Assembly: GCA_044361535.1 (NCBI GenBank)
Contig: JBIKIQ010000010.1
Location: forward strand, 62,001 to 126,000
DNA length: 64,000 nt
Source: UBA952 sp044361535
GTDB lineage: Bacteria; Bacteroidota; Bacteroidia; Flavobacteriales_D; Crocinitomicaceae
Reading direction: 5' to 3'
The position numbers were made by a program, and so were the translations under genes. Shown one piece after another: positions 35,585 to 44,277 of this stretch (positions within the stretch are counted from its first letter, which is position 1; every line of letters begins with the position of its first letter). A model generated the notes under the pieces. That model had not been told where the DNA came from. It ran no database searches and worked only from the letters and a program-made list of their open reading frames with translations.

Positions 35585-36352
35585 TCAATCAAATAGTCCT
35601 TTCTCATTTACTCCAATTCCAAATAATGCAAAATCATATTTCGAAGGATCAATTGGGTCCATATTTTGAAGTTTCTCCATGAGTTCAACTAATGCCTTCC
35701 AATCATCCTGTTTTCGAGTGAGTAGCCCCAAAAAACGAGCATTTCTACTTGTATGAACATCGAGAGGTAAGTATAATTCAGATTTAGGAATGCTATTCCA
35801 AATTCCTAAATCAACTCCGCGATTATTTGGCCTAACCATCCAACGTAAGTACATATTCAATCGCTTGCATGCTGAATTTTGAAGCGGATTTGAAATATGC
35901 TTTTCACTTCTTTTTTCATGAGCGACCTCTAAAAAGTGTTTTCGAAAATTAACGATTCTTCCTTTAACACCTGTATAATTTGGATGAGGTTTAAATGTAG
36001 CTTCTAATCCATTGTGGTTAAGGTAAATGTGTTGAAGTGAACGTAAGAAAAAGTCTAAGTCTTGTACATTAAATGTTCGATGAACAAAGTTCTTTAATTG
36101 ATTTGGGTTATCGTAGTTAATTAAAAAATTAAAAGGTTCATATTGCATAATATCTATGAGCTTTTCGCCATTTGAAATAATGCTCTTTCGATTTCCCCAA
36201 GCGATCGTTGCAATTAATAACCCAACTATTTCTCGGTCTTCTTTTTTTGTGAATTGGTGAACTAATTTTAAAGGGTCTGATTCCAGAAAATCGGGGTTTT
36301 CATACTGGTTTGCTTTAAAATCAAGATATTCTTTTAATTCAAGAAAATCCAT
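35585..36352 (-). CDS. TIGR02757 (DUF2400) family protein
   Basis: A 255-residue cytoplasmic protein of the conserved TIGR02757 family, mainly helical and unannotated. Recognisable blocks: DPLKLVHQFTKKEDREIVGLLIATIAWGNRKSI, RTFNVQDLDFFLRSLQ, KRLNMYLRWMVRPNNRGVDLGIW, LPLDVHTSRNARFLGLLTRKQDDW and PSKYDFALFGIGVNEKG. Catalytic role is unknown; the Asp/His motif in LPLDVHT suggests nucleic-acid or nucleotide chemistry but this is inference. It sits 5 bases after lolD in a tight three-gene unit with ribBA. Confidence 0.92.
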   Translation of the reverse strand: MDFLELKEYLDFKANQYENPDFLESDPLKLVHQFTKKEDREIVGLLIATIAWGNRKSIISNGEKLIDIMQYEPFNFLINYDNPNQLKNFVHRTFNVQDLDFFLRSLQHIYLNHNGLEATFKPHPNYTGVKGRIVNFRKHFLEVAHEKRSEKHISNPLQNSACKRLNMYLRWMVRPNNRGVDLGIWNSIPKSELYLPLDVHTSRNARFLGLLTRKQDDWKALVELMEKLQNMDPIDPSKYDFALFGIGVNEKGLFD

Positions 36353-36357
36353 GTTCC

Positions 36358-37011
36358 TTAAGATTCTAACAAACCATCGGTAATCGTTATTTTGCGATCA
36401 GCCATATTTGCCAAAGATTCGTTGTGCGTAACAATCACAAAAGTTTGTTTCAACTCATCTCGTAAGAAAAAGAATAGTTCGTGCAGTTCTTTTGCATTTT
36501 TGCTGTCTAAATTTCCCGAAGGTTCATCGGCAAATATTAATTTAGGGTCATTGATTAACGACCGACAAACAGCGATTCGTTGTTGTTCGCCTCCTGAAAG
36601 CTCATTTGGTTTGTGAAGCGCTCGTTCTTGAAGACCAAGCATTTCCAGTAGGCGCATTCCAGATTTTTTTGCATTTGTCATACTTTCTCCTTTAATCAAT
36701 GCTGGTAGAATAGCATTTTCAAGCGCATTAAATTCGGGTAAAAGTTGATGAAATTGAAAGATGAAACCTAGTTTTTCATTTCGAAAAGCGGCAAGTTTTT
36801 TTTTCGACAAGCTAAATGGGTTAACGCCGTCAATAAAGATCTTTCCGTCGTCAGGGGTATCTAAGGTGCCTAAAATTTGAAGTAAGGTTGTTTTTCCAGC
36901 CCCAGAGGATCCTACAATTGAAACAATTTCTCGTTCAGAGATGTGTAAATCAATCCCCTTTAAAATAGAAAGATTGCCAAATGATTTCTTAAGTCCTTGG
37001 GATTCAAGCAT
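36358..37011 (-). CDS. lolD: ABC transporter ATP-binding protein, LolD-like
   Basis: ATPase of a LolCDE/MacB-type exporter, 217 residues. Walker A GSSGAGKTT (about 34-42), signature ELSGGEQQRIAVCRSLI, Walker B KLIFADEP with SGNLDSKN, and the H-loop VTHNESLA are all intact. LolD-type proteins energise lipoprotein release from the inner membrane with FtsX-type permeases. No permease is adjacent, but an FtsX-like permease gene at 44278 in this window is a possible partner (inference). The gaps are 5 bases to TIGR02757 and 3 bases to ribBA. Confidence 0.9.
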   Translation of the reverse strand: MLESQGLKKSFGNLSILKGIDLHISEREIVSIVGSSGAGKTTLLQILGTLDTPDDGKIFIDGVNPFSLSKKKLAAFRNEKLGFIFQFHQLLPEFNALENAILPALIKGESMTNAKKSGMRLLEMLGLQERALHKPNELSGGEQQRIAVCRSLINDPKLIFADEPSGNLDSKNAKELHELFFFLRDELKQTFVIVTHNESLANMADRKITITDGLLES

Positions 37012-37014
37012 AAA

Positions 37015-38232
37015 TTACTTATCAATTTTTAGTGAATGTCCCATTTTATCGCGTTTTGTTTTTAAATAGGATTCGTTATGTCTATTACTTTCTATTTCTA
37101 AGGTTACATTTTCAATAATTTCTAATCCGTATCCAATTAGTCCAGATCTCTTTTTTGGATTGTTAGATAAGAGTCTCATTTTTTTAACGCCTAAATCTCG
37201 TAAAATTTGTGCACCGATACCATAATCTCTTTGATCTCCTTTGAATCCAAGTTTTATATTGGCTTCCAAAGTATCTAATCCTTCCTCTTGAAGCTTGTAA
37301 GCCTTCAATTTGTTCATCAGTCCAATACCTCTACCTTCCTGATTCATATATAAAATCACACCTTTTCCTTCTTTTTCAATAATTTCCATGGCTTTATGAA
37401 GTTGAGGGCCACAATCGCAGCGGCAAGAGCCAAAAATATCACCCGTTAAACAAGATGAATGTACTCGCACTAAAACAGGTTCTTCTTCTGTCCATGTACC
37501 TTTTACTAAAGCTAAATTATCTTGCCCACTTGTCTTTTCTTTGTATGCAAAAAGCTGAAAATCACCAAATTCTGTTGGCATGTGTACGTCAACTACCCGG
37601 TCAATTAATGATTCGTTTTTAATTCGGTATTCAATTAATTCAGCAATTGAAACGATTTTTAAATCAAATTTTTTGGCAATTTCAATCAGTTGAGGTAATC
37701 GAGCCATTGTTCCGTCCTCATTTAAGATTTCAACAATTACTCCTGCTGGTTCAAATCCCGCCAATCTTGACAAATCTACAGCTGCTTCTGTGTGTCCGGC
37801 TCTTCGTAGCACCCCGCCATCTTTTGCACGAAGTGGGAAGATATGACCTGGTTTACCTAATTCGTTGGGGTCAATATTTGGATCTATTAATGCCAGAATT
37901 GTTTTTGATCGATCGCTTGTTGAAATTCCGGTTGTACAACCATGTCCATTCAGATCGACAGATACTGTAAAGGGAGTTTCGTAGGTGGCGGAATTTTGCT
38001 GAACCATTAAATTAAGTCCCAATTCCTCACATCTTTTTTCGGTCAAAGGAGCGCAAATTAATCCCCTTCCATGTGTTGCCATAAAATTCACGACCTCAGG
38101 GGTTGCATTACGAGCCGCAGTTAAAAAATCTCCTTCGTTTTCGCGATCTTCGTCATCCACAACAATGACCACTTTTCCTGCCTGAATATCAGCAATTGCT
38201 TCTTCAATAGTATTTAGCTTGAAATCCTCCAT
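37015..38232 (-). CDS. ribBA: Bifunctional riboflavin synthesis protein RibBA
   Basis: The N-terminal DHBP synthase domain (about residues 1-205; VDDEDRENEGDFL, THGRGLICAPL, RAGHTEAAVDL) makes 3,4-dihydroxy-2-butanone 4-phosphate from ribulose 5-phosphate. The C-terminal GTP cyclohydrolase II domain (about 210-405) opens the riboflavin pathway from GTP. Its zinc cysteines are C261, C272 and C274 in SSCLTGDIFGSCRCDCGPQL; MNQEGRGIGL is the GTP-site motif. Both domains look functional. It is the first gene of a tight minus-strand unit (ribBA-lolD-TIGR02757) with a promoter between 38233 and 38353. Confidence 0.97.
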   Translation of the reverse strand: MEDFKLNTIEEAIADIQAGKVVIVVDDEDRENEGDFLTAARNATPEVVNFMATHGRGLICAPLTEKRCEELGLNLMVQQNSATYETPFTVSVDLNGHGCTTGISTSDRSKTILALIDPNIDPNELGKPGHIFPLRAKDGGVLRRAGHTEAAVDLSRLAGFEPAGVIVEILNEDGTMARLPQLIEIAKKFDLKIVSIAELIEYRIKNESLIDRVVDVHMPTEFGDFQLFAYKEKTSGQDNLALVKGTWTEEEPVLVRVHSSCLTGDIFGSCRCDCGPQLHKAMEIIEKEGKGVILYMNQEGRGIGLMNKLKAYKLQEEGLDTLEANIKLGFKGDQRDYGIGAQILRDLGVKKMRLLSNNPKKRSGLIGYGLEIIENVTLEIESNRHNESYLKTKRDKMGHSLKIDK

Positions 38233-38353
38233 AATTAATGCAAATGTACGACAATAATAATTTTGTAAGAAAATTGGTTAATGATAAGTAATGTTTACTA
38301 CAATAGAAAAGTAAATATGTTTCAATTCAAGGATCCTTATTACTTTTACAATT

Positions 38354-39457
38354 ATGCAAAGAACTACTATTAAAGAAATTACGAATTATCTGGAAAGTAT
38401 AGCGCCACTTTCCACTCAAGAATCATATGATAATTGTGGTTTGTTAGTCGGGATTGGAGATGCAGAAGTCGAAAGAGTACTAATTTCATTGGATTGTACG
38501 GAAGAAATTATTGACGAAGCTATTGAGAAAAAATGCCAATTGATTATTTCTCATCACCCAATAATTTTCCAAGGATTGAAAAAAATAAATGGCGATGATT
38601 ATGTGCAGCGAGTAGTTATTAAAGCCATACAGAATAACATTGCACTTTATGCAATTCATACAAATTTAGATAATTACAGATTTGGTGTAAATTTTGAAAT
38701 TTCGAATAGACTTGGTTTAAAAAACACAAAGATTTTACTGCCCAAAGCAAATTCCTTAACCAAAGTAGTAGTTTATATACCGAGGGAATTTGCAGAAAAA
38801 GTGAGTGAAGCTATGTTTGATTCAGGAGCGGGAAGAATTGGGAATTATTCCGAATGTCATTTTAACACTGTTGGGACGGGAACGTATAAGCCAAGTGATT
38901 CCGCTAGACCTTTCGAAGGAAAGTCAGGGCGTAGAAGTTCTGTGGAAGAGGTGAAAGCGGAGTTTTTAGTAGAAAATAGTCGCGTTTCTGCTGTCCTTTC
39001 AGCAATGATTTCAGCCCATCCTTATGAGGAGGTTGCGTACGACTTAATTTCGCTAAACAACAAAAACGAATTCGAGGGCTCAGGTATGATTGGTGAATTG
39101 GAGAGTGAAATTTCAGAAGATCAATTTTTAGATTTTGTGAAACAGACGTTTAATTGTGGTACGATCAAGTATACAAAAAAACTTGGAAAAGCTATTAAAA
39201 AAGTAGCTGTATGTGGAGGGTCGGGTAGTTTCCTTATTACACAAGCTAAAGCAAAAAAAGCGGATGCTTTCATAACCTCTGATGTGAAATACCATGAGTT
39301 TTTTGATGCTGATAATCGTATTTTTTTAATGGATATTGGTCATTATGAAAGCGAACAATTCACAAAAGATTTAATTGCTGATATTCTTAAGAAAAATTTT
39401 AGTACCTTTGCAATCCATTTAACGGAACGAAATACGAATCCAATAAATTACTGGTAA
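38354..39457 (+). CDS. Nif3-like dinuclear metal-centre protein
   Basis: A 367-residue member of the NIF3/YbgI family, hexameric, with unclear physiological function (GTP cyclohydrolase I type 2 annotations are old). Metal-binding residues are recognisable: IISHHPIIFQGLKKI, AIHTNLDNY, and late TSDVKYHEF and DIGHYESEQF. It has the extra PII-like insert (about 130-240; VVVYIPREFAEKVSEAMFDSG, SAVLSAMISAHPYEEVAYD) seen in longer family members. The zinc-ribbon gene follows after 3 bases. Confidence 0.93.
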   Translation: MQRTTIKEITNYLESIAPLSTQESYDNCGLLVGIGDAEVERVLISLDCTEEIIDEAIEKKCQLIISHHPIIFQGLKKINGDDYVQRVVIKAIQNNIALYAIHTNLDNYRFGVNFEISNRLGLKNTKILLPKANSLTKVVVYIPREFAEKVSEAMFDSGAGRIGNYSECHFNTVGTGTYKPSDSARPFEGKSGRRSSVEEVKAEFLVENSRVSAVLSAMISAHPYEEVAYDLISLNNKNEFEGSGMIGELESEISEDQFLDFVKQTFNCGTIKYTKKLGKAIKKVAVCGGSGSFLITQAKAKKADAFITSDVKYHEFFDADNRIFLMDIGHYESEQFTKDLIADILKKNFSTFAIHLTERNTNPINYW

Positions 39458-39460
39458 TAC

Positions 39461-40207
39461 ATGGCAGCAAAAGCAGCAAAAAAAGAACTAAACATAGCGG
39501 ATAAATTAGACGCTTTATTCGAGCTTCAAAAGATTGATTCTCAAATTGATAAGATTAGAACTGTTCGTGGTGAGTTACCACTTGAAGTTCAAGATTTGGA
39601 AGACGAGGTTGCAGGACTTCAAACAAGAATTTCAAACTTAGAGGAAGAGGTTGCTCAACTTGAGACGGAAGTTTCTGATCGTAAAAACGCTTCCAAAGAT
39701 TCTGAAACAGCAATTTCTAAATACAAGGAGCAACAAAATAATGTTAGAAATAACAGAGAGTATGATTCTTTATCTAAAGAAATTGAATTTCAAGAATTAG
39801 AAATTAAATTGCACGAGAAAAAATCCAAAGAGGCTAAATTTAAAATAGAATCTAAGCAAGAAATTTTAGATGAAGCAAAAACTCAGTTAGAATTGAGAGC
39901 TTCTGATTTAGCGACAAAAAAATCTGAACTTGATGCCATTATCTCTGAAACGCAAGTTGATGAAGATAAATTATTGAAATCATCAGATAACGCTAAGAAA
40001 AATATTGAAGAAAGATTGTTGTTTGCCTATGATAGATTGAGAACAAATGCTAAAAACGGTTTAGCTGTTGTTCCTGTTAATCGAGATGCATGTGGTGGAT
40101 GTTTCAACAAAATCCCTGCACAGCGTCAGTTAGACATTGAAATGAAAAAGAAAATTATAGTTTGCGAACATTGCGGAAGAATTTTAGTTCCCAAAGTAGT
40201 AGCTTAA
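39461..40207 (+). CDS. C4-type zinc-ribbon coiled-coil protein
   Basis: A 248-residue protein with a long antiparallel coiled coil (about residues 15-190, rich in Glu/Lys/Leu heptads) and a C-terminal zinc ribbon with four cysteines in two pairs (CGGC, then CEHC in VCEHCGRILVPK), the usual CT398-like layout. Such proteins accompany Nif3-like genes in many bacteria; role not established, RNA or nucleotide binding has been proposed. It is co-transcribed with the Nif3-like gene (3-base gap) and followed by a terminator. Confidence 0.92.
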   Translation: MAAKAAKKELNIADKLDALFELQKIDSQIDKIRTVRGELPLEVQDLEDEVAGLQTRISNLEEEVAQLETEVSDRKNASKDSETAISKYKEQQNNVRNNREYDSLSKEIEFQELEIKLHEKKSKEAKFKIESKQEILDEAKTQLELRASDLATKKSELDAIISETQVDEDKLLKSSDNAKKNIEERLLFAYDRLRTNAKNGLAVVPVNRDACGGCFNKIPAQRQLDIEMKKKIIVCEHCGRILVPKVVA

Positions 40208-40215
40208 AAAATTGA

Positions 40216-40240
40216 AGCCGTCGAAAGACGGTTTTTTTTT
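40216..40240 (+). terminator. Rho-independent terminator after the zinc-ribbon gene
   Basis: CCGTC (40218-40222), loop GAAA, GACGG (40227-40231), followed by nine T. A short but GC-rich stem with a GNRA loop. The helicase ATG is only 10 bases beyond the T-run. Confidence 0.85.
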
Positions 40241-40250
40241 GTCATCAAAA

Positions 40251-41477
40251 ATGAAATTTACAGATTATCCCATCCGACAAGAAATTAAAGATCAATTAAG
40301 CTCTTTGGGATTCATTCGTCCAACAGACATTCAATATCGGGCAATTCAACCCATCTTAGATGGTGAGGATGTAATGGCAGTTGCTCAAACAGGAACAGGA
40401 AAAACAGCTGCTTTCGTTATTCCAATTTTAGAAAAAATTAGCAGGAACAAACAAAAAAGTACCGATTCGTATATACAATGTTTAGTAATGGTTCCAACGA
40501 GAGAATTGGCCAAACAAATTGCATCTGTTTTTCAGGAAATTGGGAAACATACGAAAGTAAAGACTTTGGGTTTAATTGGAGGTGTTGAGCAAGAAACACA
40601 AATAAAATCACTTCAAAAAAGAGTAGATGTTCTTGTTACAACACCTGGTCGAATGTTCGATCTAATCTCTCAAGGTTATATTCAACTTGAGAAAATACAT
40701 ACTCTCATTCTTGATGAGGCTGACCTTATGTTGGACTTGGGATTTCATAAGGATATTGAGGATGTTTTGAAATTTTTGCCCAAAAAGCGTCAAACATTAT
40801 TTTTTACGGCAACCATTGATAAAAAAATTAAAAAGTTGGCCTATCAAGTGGTTAAAGATGCATTGCGCATTCAGTTTTCTCCCAAAAATCCTGTTGCTGG
40901 AAAAGTAGATCATACCGTTTCATTTATAGAAATGGATGACAAACGGTTTTTCTTAGAAAATATTCTTAAGGAATACGAGGAAGGGAAATTTATAATTTTT
41001 GTTAGAACCAAAGTAAGAGCAGAAAGGGTAGAGGCCGCCATGGCACGAGTAGGTATCAAAGTAGAGTCGTTGCATGGTGGAATAGAACAGAAAATACGTT
41101 TTGAACTGTTAGATCGTTTTCGATCAGGCGAAAATAATGTGCTGGTAACCACTGATGTTGCAGCTCGCGGTATTGATATTCCAGATGTGGATTATGTGAT
41201 TAATTACGATTTACCTGAAAATCCTGAAAATTATGTGCATCGTTGTGGTCGTACAGGTAGAGGCAAACGTCAAGGTCAAGCCATTTCATTTTGTAGCTCT
41301 GATGAAAAAAAGTTGTTAAAAGAAATAGAAGAATATACAGGGGAAAATATAGAGGTTTACGAACTAAAACCTGATGATTATCAATGGATTATTCGAGATA
41401 CTGAAGATATGTCATACGATTGGAAGAAATTAATTGATGAAGCCAATGAAGAAGATGGTAAATCAGATAGTTGGTAA
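40251..41477 (+). CDS. DEAD-box ATP-dependent RNA helicase
   Basis: RhlE/CsdA-type RNA helicase, 408 residues. Q motif near FIRPTDIQYRAIQP, Walker A AQTGTGKT (residues 45-52), PTRELAKQI, TPGR (about 131), DEAD (about 155-158), motif III reads TAT (FFTATID) in place of the commoner SAT, then TTDVAARGIDIPDVDYVINYD and HRCGRTGR (motif VI). The tail is acidic (EANEEDGKSDSW). The ATG at 40251 follows a terminator, so it probably has its own promoter or is partly readthrough-dependent. An earlier in-frame TTG at 40212 lies inside the terminator and is rejected. Confidence 0.95.
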   Translation: MKFTDYPIRQEIKDQLSSLGFIRPTDIQYRAIQPILDGEDVMAVAQTGTGKTAAFVIPILEKISRNKQKSTDSYIQCLVMVPTRELAKQIASVFQEIGKHTKVKTLGLIGGVEQETQIKSLQKRVDVLVTTPGRMFDLISQGYIQLEKIHTLILDEADLMLDLGFHKDIEDVLKFLPKKRQTLFFTATIDKKIKKLAYQVVKDALRIQFSPKNPVAGKVDHTVSFIEMDDKRFFLENILKEYEEGKFIIFVRTKVRAERVEAAMARVGIKVESLHGGIEQKIRFELLDRFRSGENNVLVTTDVAARGIDIPDVDYVINYDLPENPENYVHRCGRTGRGKRQGQAISFCSSDEKKLLKEIEEYTGENIEVYELKPDDYQWIIRDTEDMSYDWKKLIDEANEEDGKSDSW

Positions 41478-41524
41478 GAAACCGAAATTTCTAGAAAATA
41501 GTGTACATCTATTTCAAAATAAAC

Positions 41525-41532
41525 TATCTTTG
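41525..41532 (+). promoter_or_regulatory. Probable -7 box for the small Cys-rich gene
   Basis: TATCTTTG is a perfect TAnnTTTG match, 22 bases ahead of the ATG at 41555. A clear -33 TTG is not visible. Confidence 0.5.
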
Positions 41533-41554
41533 TATAGAATTATTCTAAATAAGA

Positions 41555-41704
41555 ATGCTTTTACACATTGAAAATAGTCAAAACTCTGAAAACATTGAAT
41601 TTTTATTTTCTTGTAAAATAGAATGTTGTAAAAAGAAAAAATGTTGTAAAAAGTACAAAACGAAAGGATATGCTTGTAAGAAATGTCCAAAAATGGGTTC
41701 ATAA
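41555..41704 (+). CDS. Small Cys/Lys-rich protein, 49 residues
   Basis: A short ATG frame too small for most gene callers. It starts MLLHIENSQNSENIEFLFSC and continues with two CC pairs separated by lysines (E-C-C-K4-C-C-K-K), then YKTKGYACKKCPKMGS, giving seven cysteines in the last 32 residues. The spacing and basic character suggest a metal-binding or nucleic-acid-binding knuckle. Evidence for a real gene: a perfect -7 box just upstream and a coding-like amino acid pattern; the 13-base direct repeat ATGTTGTAAAAAG (41623 and 41641, 18 bases apart) encodes the repeated Cys-Cys-Lys-Lys unit. The next gene begins inside it at 41670. Function unknown. Confidence 0.6.
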   Translation: MLLHIENSQNSENIEFLFSCKIECCKKKKCCKKYKTKGYACKKCPKMGS

Positions 41705-42224
41705 ACAGAACCTTTCTTTGCTCTTAGTTTTTATCAGTTTAAATTCCTTTAGTTTTTCTCAAAATAAAATAAAAGAAACTTCATTACATCGGTTTCATCA
41801 TTCTCTTTTTATAACTCAGTCATTTCAAAAGATGGATAACTTTTCATCTCTTTCTTGGATGTTGCAGTCAAATAAAATCTCTATTTCTTCTTCATTGGGT
41901 ATCGGGTTGAATAGAACAATTTATCAGTATCGGTTTTTTCCTCAACTTCAATTTGGATTTGGATACAGGTTGTTATCATTGAAAAAAGGATCCATTTCAC
42001 CTGAATTAAGTCTATTGTTGTCCACTTTTTCAACTCTTGAAAGACATTATTTTTCTTCCATTCACGCTGGCTATTTATTTACTTACGGTTCGAGGTGGTT
42101 TTTTAATCATAGATTCAATGCCGGATTGTTGAATGAAAAATTTGTAAATTCATTCAATCGTTTATCTTCGGCAAATACGATTGGTTGGCAATTTTCAATA
42201 GGTGTAGGATATGCGTTTGAGTAA
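41670..42224 (+). CDS. Exported beta-rich protein, unknown function
   Basis: The 184-residue protein has a hydrophobic leader (LSLLLVFISLNSFSFSQ at about 15-31) and beta-strand-rich body with aromatic residues (GIGLNRTIYQYRFFPQLQFGFGYRLL), ending WQFSIGVGYAFE, so probably a small outer-membrane barrel. The start at 41670 is inside the small Cys-rich gene (35-base overlap). A later start would have to be a non-ATG codon. The stop overlaps the GDPD-like lipoprotein gene by 14 bases. The three likely form one unit. No family recognised. Confidence 0.65.
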   Translation: MLVRNVQKWVHKQNLSLLLVFISLNSFSFSQNKIKETSLHRFHHSLFITQSFQKMDNFSSLSWMLQSNKISISSSLGIGLNRTIYQYRFFPQLQFGFGYRLLSLKKGSISPELSLLLSTFSTLERHYFSSIHAGYLFTYGSRWFFNHRFNAGLLNEKFVNSFNRLSSANTIGWQFSIGVGYAFE

Positions 42225-43011
42225 TGTACTTTTTATAGTACTCATTATTTGTGGATGCACGAAAAGAACAAAATTTTCATCCATTCAGATAATTGGTCAT
42301 GCAGGAATGGGACTGGATATGCCTAATTCAATGTATCATGATAATTCGCAAGAAGCTATAAATTATGCTTTGCAAATGAGAGGATGCAATGGGGTAGAAG
42401 TTGATGTTCAACTATCAAAAGATGGTGACCTATGGCTTTATCACGATACGAATTTAAGTTCTCAAACAAATTTTTCAGGGTGTGTATCAGAATTAGTATT
42501 TTCTGATTTGTCAAAGGTTAGGTATAAATCAATTCACCAGGAGAGGCTTTGTCGTTTGAAAGATCTGGATTCTAACTACCTGCTTGGAAAAACACTGTAT
42601 TTAGATATTCGAAAAATTAATTTCTGTACAAATACAGAATTAAATTCACTTGCTATTAATGAGTCATTACAGGCTATTTCTTTTTTGAAAAATCCTCAAA
42701 TCAAAGTAATTGTCGTATCAAATAATCTTTCTTTTTTGAGCTTAATGCATGACGCAGGTTTTCATGTGGCTTATGAAATCAATGAAAATGTTGATTTTTT
42801 AGCGAGTTATTCAATGTATAATTTTGTTAAGGAAATTATCGTTAAAAATAAGAATTGTACAAAAGATCAAGTAACACAGTATCAAATGGAGGGAATTCGA
42901 GTAACTATTTTTGAAATGCGCTCCGCTGTTGGTATACGTAAAGCGTTAAAAAAAATGCCCAATTCAATAATTACCGATGATGTACGAGAGGCAATTATTG
43001 AGGTTAATTAA
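42211..43011 (+). CDS. GDPD-like lipoprotein with altered active-site motif
   Basis: A TIM-barrel glycerophosphodiester phosphodiesterase-family protein, 266 residues, with a lipoprotein signal (LFIVLIICGC, Cys at residue 16). E and D of the metal site are in GVEVDVQLSKDGDLWLYHD, with the catalytic histidine of LYHD. The opening motif reads GHAGMGLDMPNS where functional enzymes have GHRG, so the catalytic arginine is replaced by alanine. Similar substitutions occur in some Bacteroidetes members. Whether it is active is unclear. It overlaps the upstream gene by 14 bases. Confidence 0.8.
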   Translation: MRLSNVLFIVLIICGCTKRTKFSSIQIIGHAGMGLDMPNSMYHDNSQEAINYALQMRGCNGVEVDVQLSKDGDLWLYHDTNLSSQTNFSGCVSELVFSDLSKVRYKSIHQERLCRLKDLDSNYLLGKTLYLDIRKINFCTNTELNSLAINESLQAISFLKNPQIKVIVVSNNLSFLSLMHDAGFHVAYEINENVDFLASYSMYNFVKEIIVKNKNCTKDQVTQYQMEGIRVTIFEMRSAVGIRKALKKMPNSIITDDVREAIIEVN

Positions 43012-43037
43012 ATAGAAATCAATTAACTTAGAGTGGT

Positions 43038-44246
43038 TTATTCGTAAAGTAAATACTTTGCTCGAATTAGTTTAAATTTCTCCAAATCATCTTTCCAGGA
43101 ATTTCTGATTTCTTCTTCAGAGGCATTATTTTCTATTTGAAGTTTTAATGTAGAATTCCCCGCTAACTTATTGAAAAAACTGGGTGAATTAATATATTGA
43201 TCCTTTTCGTTTAATAGTTTTTTTGCCTGCATCAATGGTCGTAAATCAATAGAATACATGGGGAAACTATTCTCTTTTTTACAGTCAATCCCATAACAAA
43301 ATTGATTCATAAAAGGAGGTGTTTTGGAACCGATTCTAGGAGTTGGTGTAAATGAAAAAGTTGTTGAATCAAATTTTGGATGGCCAAAGATTTCAAAAGG
43401 CCTATCAGTTCCTCGCCCCATACTTACGGTAGTTCCTTCAAAAAAACAAAGGCTTGCATAAAGCGCAATGGCTGCATCCGTTTTTAGATTAGGAGAAGGT
43501 GCTATCGGAACAGAATAAAATGTATTGTGTGTGTAATTTTGACATGCAATTAGGATTAATTCACATTGAATACCATTTTTCAGCCATTTTTCACCGTTTA
43601 TCATTTGAGCATATTCACCAACTGTCATTCCATAAACTACAGGAACAGTGTGCATACCAACAAAAGAGCTAAATTCTTTTTGAAGAACTGGGCCGTCAAT
43701 ATAGTGGCCATTTGGATTTGGACGATCCAGAAGAAGAAGTTTTTTCCCATTTTCAGCACATGCCTCCATCACATAATGAAGTGTAGAAATATACGTGTAA
43801 AAACGAACACCAACATCTTGAATATCATAAATAACAATATCAATGTCTTTTAATTGCTCAGTAGTAGGTTTTGAATTATTCCCATAAAGTGAAATAATTT
43901 TCAAACCTGTTTTTTTGTCAGTTTCATTAGAAATATGTTCTCCATTATCAGCTTGGCCACGAAAACCATGTTCAGGAGCAAAGACAACTTTAATCTGGAT
44001 TCCAAGAGATAGTAGGCTATCAATTAAGTGGGTGTTTTTAATTACGGATGTTTGGTTACTAACTACTGCAATGTTTTTACCTTGAAGCAAAGGAAGGTAT
44101 TTTTCTGTTTGAGCATTTCCTAGTAGAATTGATGAATCTGCTCTTGTTTTCTCAGTTGAATTTAGAGTGTTAGCAAGGTTTTTTGGTGACCCAAAGGTAC
44201 ATGAAGAAATTAAAGTATTTAAAAATATCCATGTTATCCACAGCAT
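43038..44246 (-). CDS. DUF1343 / NamZ-family lipoprotein
   Basis: Probable exo-beta-N-acetylmuramidase (GH171 family), which cleaves MurNAc from peptidoglycan-derived sugars. The 402-residue protein fits the family: GKNIAVVSNQTSV, FAPEHGFRGQADNGE, GLKIISLYG, IDIVIYDIQDVGVRFYTYISTL, LLLDRPNPNG, VYGMTVGEYAQMINGEKW and SMGRGTDRPFEIFGHP. The ATG at 44244-44246 gives a lipoprotein leader (MLWITWIFLNTLISSC). An earlier ATG at 44297 and the longer frame overlap the divergent permease gene. It is probably anchored in the envelope and used in wall recycling (inference). Confidence 0.9.
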   Translation of the reverse strand: MLWITWIFLNTLISSCTFGSPKNLANTLNSTEKTRADSSILLGNAQTEKYLPLLQGKNIAVVSNQTSVIKNTHLIDSLLSLGIQIKVVFAPEHGFRGQADNGEHISNETDKKTGLKIISLYGNNSKPTTEQLKDIDIVIYDIQDVGVRFYTYISTLHYVMEACAENGKKLLLLDRPNPNGHYIDGPVLQKEFSSFVGMHTVPVVYGMTVGEYAQMINGEKWLKNGIQCELILIACQNYTHNTFYSVPIAPSPNLKTDAAIALYASLCFFEGTTVSMGRGTDRPFEIFGHPKFDSTTFSFTPTPRIGSKTPPFMNQFCYGIDCKKENSFPMYSIDLRPLMQAKKLLNEKDQYINSPSFFNKLAGNSTLKLQIENNASEEEIRNSWKDDLEKFKLIRAKYLLYE

Positions 44247-44249
44247 TAT

Positions 44250-44257
44250 GTACCTTT
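44250..44257 (+). promoter_or_regulatory. Probable -7 box for the FtsX-like permease gene
   Basis: TACCTTTG matches TAnnTTTG, 20 bases before the TTG start at 44278. It lies just outside the chosen start of the divergent NamZ-type gene. Confidence 0.4.
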
Positions 44258-44277
44258 GAGAACTAAATTGGTTTGAA

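Noticed and set aside
41514..41702. A 62-residue minus-strand frame under the Cys-rich gene
   Set aside because: It is antisense to the 49-residue gene, which has a promoter box and Cys pattern; the minus frame is rich in Phe/Tyr/Ile as expected of antisense to Lys codons.
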